Source: Planctomycetota bacterium
Lineage (GTDB): Bacteria; Planctomycetota; Phycisphaerae; Phycisphaerales; SM1A02
DNA length: 35,949 bases
Assembly: GCA_017859745.1 (NCBI GenBank)
Contig: JAFMML010000003.1
Location: forward strand, 63,517-99,465
Direction: 5' to 3'
The notes beneath the pieces are model-generated. The model saw nothing but the letters and a program-made list of their open reading frames with translations, had not been told where the DNA came from and did not search any database. Below, piece after piece: positions 26,931-33,353 of this stretch (positions are counted from its first letter, which is position 1; the number at the start of each line of letters is the position of its first letter). The translations under genes were made by a program, and so were the position numbers.

Positions 26931-27071
26931 TCGCGGACGCGGACGTGTGGTGGTCGCGCGGGTCGAGGATCCCCGGTGCCGGTGGAGATGAAGGTCGTCT
27001 TCGAGGCGGGCGCGGCGGTTGGATCCGGCGCGCGAGATCGAAGCCGCGTCGCCCCGCGACGTCCCCGGCGT

Positions 27072-28031
27072 TCAGTTCAGCAGGAAGATGTCGTCGGTCG
27101 AGCCGCTGACGGGTCTGCCGATCGCGGCCTGGCCATCGGGAGGAAGCCAGATGTTGTCCGGACGACCGTCTCGCGAGGTGACCGTGGCTTGCCGAGCGAA
27201 CTCGGTCGACAGATCGCTGTGGAGCAGGTTCTGCCCGCGGTCGTCGTGCTCGGGAGAGCACATCTCCAGGCGTACCCGTCGGCCGCGAAGGACCAACTCG
27301 ATCACGGGGTTGCGATCTCCGACGATCACCCGTCGAGGCGAGAGGTCCAGGCGTCGATCAGCGGCGTCGGCGGGAACCCGATAGCTCCACATGCCATCGG
27401 CGGCGGGATGGTTGGGGCATCCCATGCAGGCGGCATCGTCGCAGTAGCCCCCATCGACAAGCTGCTTGAAGTGGTCGGCGTGCCGATAGTCCCCGTCGGT
27501 GGGGAACAGACCGCCGAAGTCCGGGAGAAGGGAGGCGTTGAACGGCATGAGACCGTCATGGTCCCGAGCGAACGCCTCCATCGCGCCTCCGAAGTTCCGC
27601 TGTCCGTTGCCACACGCCTCGATGCCCCGGGTGGTGCGGACGTGGTTGGACAAGGGCACCGCGATCGAGACCGCGAGCAGAAGGACCGCGGCGATGCCCA
27701 CGAAGTCCGAGATCCGCAGTCGCTGTCGCGCGATGGCTCGGGTCTCGATCTGGAGCGAGGACTCGCGGAGTTCCTCTTCACGATCGATCCGCAGAAGGGT
27801 CGCATCGACGAGGGCGTCGAGGTCGGATTCCTCGGCCGCATCGGGCAATGCGTCGAGGCGCTCGAAGAGCTTCGCCGCCGCCGCTGCGCGGGGACGGATC
27901 GCCGCGGGAACTCGTTCGAGGTCGAACTCGGCTTCGATGAGGGCATCGACCGCATCCGCATCGGGAGCGCCGAGGGTCGGGCCGCCGTACGAGGGGTCCG
28001 GTCGAGATTCGAAATCGGGATGCTGGATCAC
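27072..28031 (-). CDS. Membrane protein with pseudopilin/H-X9-DG-like outer domain; probable anti-sigma partner
   Basis: This 319-residue protein starts at a GTG (28031), 23 bases after the stop of an ECF sigma gene. Residues 1-108 are cytoplasmic, acidic and helical (LFERLDALPDAAEESDLDAL), followed by one transmembrane helix at 109-126. The outer part begins CGNGQRNFGGAMEAFARDHDG, the pattern seen after the helix in DUF1559/pseudopilin-like proteins of planctomycetes. It continues with a cysteine cluster YCDDAACMGCPNHP and ends with VIVGDRNP and a stretch like the H-X9-DG block (GQNLLHSDLSTEF...PDNIWL). No zinc-binding anti-sigma motif was found. A role as membrane-bound regulator of the neighbouring sigma factor is inferred from gene order and topology only. 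Confidence 0.72.
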   Translation of the reverse strand: MIQHPDFESRPDPSYGGPTLGAPDADAVDALIEAEFDLERVPAAIRPRAAAAAKLFERLDALPDAAEESDLDALVDATLLRIDREEELRESSLQIETRAIARQRLRISDFVGIAAVLLLAVSIAVPLSNHVRTTRGIEACGNGQRNFGGAMEAFARDHDGLMPFNASLLPDFGGLFPTDGDYRHADHFKQLVDGGYCDDAACMGCPNHPAADGMWSYRVPADAADRRLDLSPRRVIVGDRNPVIELVLRGRRVRLEMCSPEHDDRGQNLLHSDLSTEFARQATVTSRDGRPDNIWLPPDGQAAIGRPVSGSTDDIFLLN

Positions 28032-28054
28032 CGCGGGGGAACTCCGGGACTTGT

Positions 28055-28696
28055 TCAGCGCTCGAGCGGATCTGATGGCGAGGTGCCGCCTCCGCCCGCC
28101 GCGATCCTCCAGCTTCGCTCGAAGCTCGCGACGGCACTGTGAAGACGGCTCTTGACGGTGCCGAGCGGCACCTCGAGGGTTTCGCTGATCTGCTGATAGC
28201 TCATCCGTTGGAAGTAGCTCAGCAGGAGGATCTCCCGGTAGTGGCCGGGAAGTTCATCCACGACCCTCTTGACGAGGGCCGCCTGCTCCTCCTGTTCGAT
28301 CGGGACGTCGGGGGTCTCGTCGTCGCCGGCGAGCAGATCGACGAACTCCGCGCCGTCGTCGTTGCCGCCGATCGGGGCGGACAGGCTCGCCGCCGCACGG
28401 CGCTTGCGACGGCGGTGGAAGTCGCGGGCCTTGTTGGCCGCGATCGTGAACAGCCAGGGCTTGAAGGTGCGATCGGCGTCGAAGGTGTCGGCGGAGAGAT
28501 GGATCTGCAGGAACGTGTCCTGAAAGACGTCCTCCGCGGCGGCGCGGTTGCCGAGGAATCGAGTCAGGAAGTTCAGGACCTCGGCGCGATACCGCTCGAG
28601 AAGCTTCACGAAGGCGTCCCGATCGCCTTCGCGATAGGCAACGAGCAGTTCCTCGTCCGTGCGATCGTCCACAGGCGGCACCGACCACTCCAGCAT
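28055..28696 (-). CDS. ECF RNA polymerase sigma factor
   Basis: This 213-residue sigma factor has a standard region 2 (LLERYRAEVLNFLTRFLGN, then AAAEDVFQDTFLQIHLSAD with the acidic EDVFQD patch at 56-60, then FKPWLFTIAANKARDFHRRR) and a standard region 4 (LPGHYREILLLSYFQRMSY, then ISETLEVPLGTVKSRLHSA). It directs RNA polymerase to specific promoters, usually under control of a partner encoded next door; here the next gene encodes a single-pass membrane protein. The frame is open far upstream but not protein-like, so Met at 28696 was chosen. A possible -10 box, TACCCT on the minus strand, lies at 28833-28838. Confidence 0.93.
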   Translation of the reverse strand: MLEWSVPPVDDRTDEELLVAYREGDRDAFVKLLERYRAEVLNFLTRFLGNRAAAEDVFQDTFLQIHLSADTFDADRTFKPWLFTIAANKARDFHRRRKRRAAASLSAPIGGNDDGAEFVDLLAGDDETPDVPIEQEEQAALVKRVVDELPGHYREILLLSYFQRMSYQQISETLEVPLGTVKSRLHSAVASFERSWRIAAGGGGTSPSDPLER

Positions 28697-29148
28697 CGCC
28701 TCGATTCGGACGTCGACGGCGAGATCCTCGCCGCGGCGACGACCGGGATCCGCACCGTCCGGTGGGCGGACCTCGCCGATCGCCGCTCCGAACCCCGGTC
28801 GCCGACGACCGGGTGCTGGGCGGCAGGGCGAAAGGGTAACTGATTCGCGGGATGCCGAGCATGGGCCGGATCCCAAGGCGACGGCCCGGGCTCGGCGGCT
28901 CGACTGGCGGAGACGGGGTGGAAACGGGGATGGCGCAAGAGCGACCATGGCCGAGTTACGCCGCGACGCGCGGCGGGATCGCCGAAGGCAGGAAGTTTCG
29001 AACGCTTTTTTCGATTCCGACTCCGAGGGCCTCCTCGCTTCCCGAGTCGGTGTCCCTGAACACGTGGGAGGGCGGCGGCGGGACGTTTTCGGACGGCGTC
29101 CCGCTCCCTCCGCTACGGTGTCGACACGCCACCCGCGAGGTCTCCTCG
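28697..29148. other. 452-base divergent intergenic region
   Basis: This gap lies between the divergent sigma-factor and Lpt-like genes. Six T at 29006-29011, after a small GTTTCGAAC palindrome, make its most AT-rich spot. TACGGT at 29114-29119 is a possible -10 box for the + strand gene, and GAGG at 29137-29140 is a plausible ribosome site eight bases before the ATG at 29149. No RNA gene or convincing reading frame was seen. Confidence 0.5.
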
Positions 29149-32100
29149 ATGCCGCCCGTCGGTTCCGACCCTCCCGCCCCCGATCAGGTCGATTCAAGGC
29201 CGCCACGACGATGGCGACCGGTGATCGGCGTGTTCGCGGCCGTCGCCGTCGCGGCGGCCCTGATTGCGGTGGCCTGGAATCTCGACCGAGGCGGCCGGGA
29301 CGACGGACGCCGGAGGATCGATCCCTCGCTGGTCACCGATCTGGTCGAGCCGGAGCCGTTGACCGACGAGGAGCGGGCTTCGTTGGAGGGTGGCGATGCG
29401 GCCGGAGAGCTGTCGAGTCCCAGCGGCGTCGCTCTCGCCGAGGGGGGATGGATCGAGGTCGCCGACGAGACCGGGCGCCTGAAGCAGCGGTATGCCGCGG
29501 ACCGGATGGATCCGTTGCCGGACGGCTGGGTGGAGATGGTCGCCCCGCGTGCGGTCGTCTTCGGCAGAAAGGGGCAGGTCACCGCCCTCGAGGGCGGCTT
29601 CGGCAAGGCTCGCCTGCCCGATCGCGAGATCGAGTCGGGAACGTTGCGAGAGGACGTTCGAATCCGGTTCTTCCGTCAGGAGGGGGAGCGGCGAGTCTCG
29701 ATCGACGCAGACGAGCCGTGGCTGGTCATCGAAGCCGATGCCGCCGACTTCGATGGGGCCGAAGGACGCATCCGTTGCGATGGCCCGGTGTCGATCCGCT
29801 CTTCCGAACTCGAGTTCGCGGGCGTCAATCTCCTGGTGCTTCTGAAGCCCGATGGTCGCGAGATCGAGCAGCTCGTCGTCGAGCGCGCAACGTCGCCGCT
29901 GCGCCTGCGGCCGGGGGCCCGGCGACGGGCGGACGTCGCGGCCGAATCGACGCCTGCCGGCGTCGCCGACGAATCGACGCCTCCCGGCGTCGCCGACGGC
30001 TCGACGGCCGACCCCGAGGAGGACCAGGCTCCGTCTCAGGCGACGCCCTCGCGCGGCGCGAATCCCGCCGCCGCGCCGGCACCGACCTTCATGCGCCTCG
30101 TCCTCGATGGGGGTGTCGACATTCTGCGCGTCGAGGCGGGACGACGTCTCTCGATCGAGGGAGATCGCCTCGCGGCGGTCTTCGCGATGGAATCGCAAGG
30201 GCTCGGCTCGGTGGCGTCGTCGGACTCGATGCGTCGGCCTCACCTCGGCACGCCGATGTCACCGGCGGCATGGCTCGCCGCGACGTCGATGGCTGCGGTG
30301 GACGATCGGGACGACGAGGAGTCGATCGAGATCGAGTTCGGGGGATCGCTGCTGATCGAGCCGATCGAAGCCGACGTCCCGAGGCCGGATTCGTCGGAGG
30401 AGGTCTGGATTCGCATCGAAGGCGAAGACGTCCGCATCCATGAGGAGGACCGCGACGCCCGAATCCGGTGCGATCTGCTCGATCTGCGCACGGGCGGTGG
30501 CGAGGGCGATCGCGTGGACCTGCTGGCACGAACCGGCGAGGTCGAGATCGACGCGCCCGGACTCGAGATGCGAGCTCCGGCAGTCCGGTTGCGAGGTCAA
30601 AGAGTGCTGGTTGCCGGGCCCGGCGCCATGCGGCTCCAATCGAACCGGAGTGCCGACGCCTCGGCGACGGACGCCGTCGCCACGCCTGGCGGCGAGTCGG
30701 ACGAGGCGGTCGAGATCGAGTGGGACGATCGCCTCGACCTGACCATCTCTCCGGACGACGATCGCCTGCGTCGGGCGATGTTCGACGGCGGTGCCGACGG
30801 TCGGGTTCGCGTCCGTTCGGAAGCGTTGGGGCTCGTGGCGGGTTCGCTCGACGTGTCGTTCCTGCAGGATGGCCCCTTCGCCATGGAGGACGATCGCATC
30901 GACCGCATCGCTGCGGATCGCGACGTGATCGCCGGGCGGCCCGATGGCAGCAGCCGCATCGAGGCGGCGCGACTCCTCGTCGAGATGCGACAGGATGCGG
31001 ACGCGGCCCGCCCGGGTCGGATCGAGGCGACCGGGGGCGTGCGGGCGTTCGATGCCGAGCGGGTCTTGTGGGCCTCGACCCTCGACGCGGCGATGCAGCC
31101 GCGAGAGGACGCCGGAGCGGGTGGATCCTCGTCGGATCGAACCGACGACCTGCAGTCGGTCGAGGCCCGGGGCGGGGTGGTTGCAGGACTTGCCGATGGC
31201 ACGTGGGTGTTCGCGGAGAGCTTTGCAGCCGAGCCTCCTGCCGGACGGCTCAGACTCGATGGCGAAGATGTGGCGATCCTGCGCGACGGGGCCCTGCTCG
31301 ACGGATTGCGTGGACTGGAACTGGAGGAATCGGGAGGCCGGGTCGCGGCTCGCACCGGCGGACCGGGCCGACTCCGGGCCTCCCGAACGACGCTGGTCGA
31401 GGCGTGGTCCGCGCCGGGTGCCGAGGAGATCGAGACCTGGACCTGGCCGGCTCCGCCGGATCGTCCCGAGTTGCCCAACGATCTGGCGGTGGCGGCGGTC
31501 TGGGAGGGTGGCCTCAACTACCTCGAGTCTCGCGACGCCGCGGCGCCCGGGGTCGAGATCGCCTCCTTGGAGGTGCTCGACCGCGTGAAGGCTCGCACGA
31601 TCGACGAGACGGGCACCGAGGACCGGTTGGCGGCGGATCGCCTGCGCGTTGGATTCACCCGGGCCGAGATGGATGTCCCCACCGACCCGCCGGCGCCGGC
31701 GATCGACTCGCAGGCCGAGGACGGGACCGAGTTCGATTCCGATCTCGAGATCGCCGCCATGGATCTCGACGGCAACGCCTCGCTCGAACGCCGGCGCTCG
31801 GCGGAGGCCGAGGGAGCCGAGCGTCCGGACCTGCTTCGAATCGCCGGTGCTCGAATCGCCTATGTGGTGGCCACGGGCGAAGGACGAGTCCCCGGCGCCG
31901 GGACGCTGCTGGTCTCCGAGGCGGCGACGACCGCGAGGCCGGCCCGCACGGCGAGATTCCGCTGGTCGGAGCGACTCGACCTGGCAAGACGCACCGAGAC
32001 CGAAACCGCCGTCGCCATCTCGGGCGATGTGGAACTGCTGTTCGCGGCCGGGGGCGCAGGTCCCGCGTTCACGCTGACCGCCGATCGCATGGATGCCGTG

Positions 32101-32406
32101 CTCGAGCCGAGGTCGCCCGGAGCGGCGGAGGCGGTCGAGAGCGAGGCGCCGTCGGAACTCGATCGTCTCGAGCTTCGCAGCGTGGCGGGTGCCGGCCGGG
32201 TCTTCGTCCGGGGTCAGGGCCGGGACGCGGAGTGCGATGCCTTCGACTACGACGCCGAGAGCGGCGACCTCCTGTTGACGGCGCGGCCGGGACGATCGGT
32301 CAGCGTGATGTCCACGACCGCGGCGGCCCCGGTGCGGGCGTCCCGGGTCCGGTGGAACCTTCGCACCGATCGCGTGGAGGTCGTGGGGACCCGGGGCGAA
32401 GGTTGA
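29149..32406 (+). CDS. Giant membrane-anchored protein with repeated LptC/LptA (OstA)-like modules
   Basis: This 1085-residue protein has one N-terminal transmembrane helix (about 24-44, IGVFAAVAVAAALIAVAW), like LptC, and then long beta-strand-rich sequence. By eye, several stretches follow the LptA pattern of a 'G-x-V' strand and a 'LTADRLDVxL' strand: DGGVDILRVEAGRRLSIEGDRLAA, EIEWDDRLDLTI with VRSEALGLVAGSLDVSFL, and RFRWSERLDLARR with SGDVELLFAAG and FTLTADRMDAVLE. The end, FDYDAESGDLLLTARPGRS followed by VRWNLRTDRVEVVG, is very LptA-like. LptC and LptA carry lipopolysaccharide from the inner membrane to LptD. A bridging role here is inference, since no other lpt gene is in the window. 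A low-complexity linker with a 27-base tandem repeat lies near residue 270. Confidence 0.7.
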   Translation: MPPVGSDPPAPDQVDSRPPRRWRPVIGVFAAVAVAAALIAVAWNLDRGGRDDGRRRIDPSLVTDLVEPEPLTDEERASLEGGDAAGELSSPSGVALAEGGWIEVADETGRLKQRYAADRMDPLPDGWVEMVAPRAVVFGRKGQVTALEGGFGKARLPDREIESGTLREDVRIRFFRQEGERRVSIDADEPWLVIEADAADFDGAEGRIRCDGPVSIRSSELEFAGVNLLVLLKPDGREIEQLVVERATSPLRLRPGARRRADVAAESTPAGVADESTPPGVADGSTADPEEDQAPSQATPSRGANPAAAPAPTFMRLVLDGGVDILRVEAGRRLSIEGDRLAAVFAMESQGLGSVASSDSMRRPHLGTPMSPAAWLAATSMAAVDDRDDEESIEIEFGGSLLIEPIEADVPRPDSSEEVWIRIEGEDVRIHEEDRDARIRCDLLDLRTGGGEGDRVDLLARTGEVEIDAPGLEMRAPAVRLRGQRVLVAGPGAMRLQSNRSADASATDAVATPGGESDEAVEIEWDDRLDLTISPDDDRLRRAMFDGGADGRVRVRSEALGLVAGSLDVSFLQDGPFAMEDDRIDRIAADRDVIAGRPDGSSRIEAARLLVEMRQDADAARPGRIEATGGVRAFDAERVLWASTLDAAMQPREDAGAGGSSSDRTDDLQSVEARGGVVAGLADGTWVFAESFAAEPPAGRLRLDGEDVAILRDGALLDGLRGLELEESGGRVAARTGGPGRLRASRTTLVEAWSAPGAEEIETWTWPAPPDRPELPNDLAVAAVWEGGLNYLESRDAAAPGVEIASLEVLDRVKARTIDETGTEDRLAADRLRVGFTRAEMDVPTDPPAPAIDSQAEDGTEFDSDLEIAAMDLDGNASLERRRSAEAEGAERPDLLRIAGARIAYVVATGEGRVPGAGTLLVSEAATTARPARTARFRWSERLDLARRTETETAVAISGDVELLFAAGGAGPAFTLTADRMDAVLEPRSPGAAEAVESEAPSELDRLELRSVAGAGRVFVRGQGRDAECDAFDYDAESGDLLLTARPGRSVSVMSTTAAAPVRASRVRWNLRTDRVEVVGTRGEG
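29944..29997 (+). repeat. Two in-frame copies of a 27-base tandem unit
   Basis: Bases 29944-29970 and 29971-29997 encode ESTPAGVAD and ESTPPGVAD, with one base difference, followed by a partial third copy (GST). They lie in a Pro/Ala-rich linker of the Lpt-like protein and look like a slippage-made spacer. Confidence 0.8.
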
Positions 32407-32412
32407 GTTCGG

Positions 32413-33225
32413 TCAGAGATCGGACCGAATCGCCCAGAGGTCTGGGAACACCGGTCGAAACAAGGTCTCTCGAAGGTAGGCGGCCCCGCTCGAGCCGCCC
32501 GTGCCGCGCTTGAATCCGATGGTGCGTTCGACCATCTTCACATGTCGGTAGCGCCATTCCTGCACGCCCTCGTCGAGATCGACGAGTCGTTCCGCGACGG
32601 AGCGGAGGTCCGGCGCCGTGTGGTAGAGGTCGATGAGCGTCGGATGAAGCGGGGGGCACGCGTCGATCGCCGTGCGCACGTCCCGATGCAGAGCCTCGGT
32701 GGGCACATCGAGTCCCGCCTCGACGAGGAAGCGCAGGAACGCGTCCCAGATCGTCGGCGCCTCGTATCGACGCTCGAGACGCGACCGCTCGTCGCTGCCG
32801 TCCGGATAGTGCTCGACCGCGCTTCGGCGCTTGGCGCCGAGCAGGAACTCGAACTCCCGAAACTGCGCCGACTGGAAGCCGCTTGCCGAGTCCAATCGGG
32901 CGCGAAAGGACTGGAAGGAGATCGGGGTCATGGTCTCGAGGACGTCGATCTGCGCCACCATGGTCTTCAGGATCGTCAGCATCCGATCGAGGACCGCCAT
33001 GGCGTCGCTGCGACGGCCGGCGGAAAGCTCCCGGCACAGGCGGTCGCCCTCCCAGAGCTGCTGCTTGAACCAGAGCTCGTAGACCTGATGAATGACGATG
33101 AACAGCATCTCGTCGTGCTCGGGTCCATCCGGACCGTCGGAGCGGCACTGCTGCAGGGCCAGCAGTTCCGGCACCTTCAGGTAGCGGCCGTAGGTCAGGG
33201 GGGTGGAGTCGGCGGGGGTCGTCAT
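32413..33225 (-). CDS. kynA: Tryptophan 2,3-dioxygenase
   Basis: This 270-residue haem enzyme opens the indole ring of tryptophan to give N-formylkynurenine. The core is complete: FIVIHQVYELWFKQQL with the active-site His46, SAQFREFEFLLG with Arg123, RRYEAPTIWDAF, and EWRYRHVKMVERTIGFKRG with the haem ligand His228, followed by GTGGSSGAAYLRETLF. Length fits the bacterial family. The gene ends six bases from the end of the Lpt-like gene (convergent). Upstream in-frame sequence is not conserved, so the ATG before TTPADS was chosen although no strong ribosome site is seen. No kynurenine-pathway partner is in the window, so degradation of tryptophan and NAD synthesis are both possible roles. Confidence 0.95.
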   Translation of the reverse strand: MTTPADSTPLTYGRYLKVPELLALQQCRSDGPDGPEHDEMLFIVIHQVYELWFKQQLWEGDRLCRELSAGRRSDAMAVLDRMLTILKTMVAQIDVLETMTPISFQSFRARLDSASGFQSAQFREFEFLLGAKRRSAVEHYPDGSDERSRLERRYEAPTIWDAFLRFLVEAGLDVPTEALHRDVRTAIDACPPLHPTLIDLYHTAPDLRSVAERLVDLDEGVQEWRYRHVKMVERTIGFKRGTGGSSGAAYLRETLFRPVFPDLWAIRSDL

Positions 33226-33282
33226 GGTCGAACTCGCGGGGGAGATCGAGCATTGAACCACAACCTCCCGCGATCGGGCGGC

Positions 33283-33288
33283 TACGCT
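33283..33288 (+). promoter_or_regulatory. Possible -10 element (TACGCT) before the glycosyltransferase gene
   Basis: TACGCT fits TANNNT and lies in the 128-base gap between the divergent dioxygenase and glycosyltransferase genes. It would give a leader of about 60 bases, including a run of seven G at 33321-33327, before the ATG at 33354. Weak evidence. Confidence 0.25.
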
Positions 33289-33353
33289 CGATGCGAAGAC
33301 GCCCCGAAACCGTCGGTCCAGGGGGGGTTCGAGACCGTTCGAAGCACGCCGAG

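Noticed and set aside
26976-28142. A long + strand frame opposite the pseudopilin-domain and sigma genes
   Set aside because: It is antisense to two genes with recognisable domains and has no protein-like content; long antisense frames are expected at this GC.
29006-29011. T6 run as a rho-independent terminator
   Set aside because: The preceding palindrome is only three to four pairs, and the position between divergent genes does not call for a terminator.
28852-29148. An upstream in-frame ATG that would add 99 residues to the Lpt-like protein
   Set aside because: The extra residues are low-complexity and unlike protein, and the ATG at 29149 has a ribosome site and is followed by the expected anchor helix.
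33321-33327. Run of seven G before the glycosyltransferase start, possible phase-variable tract
   Set aside because: Runs of this length also occur by chance in such GC-rich DNA (another lies in trpA), and it is outside the coding frame with no sign of switching.
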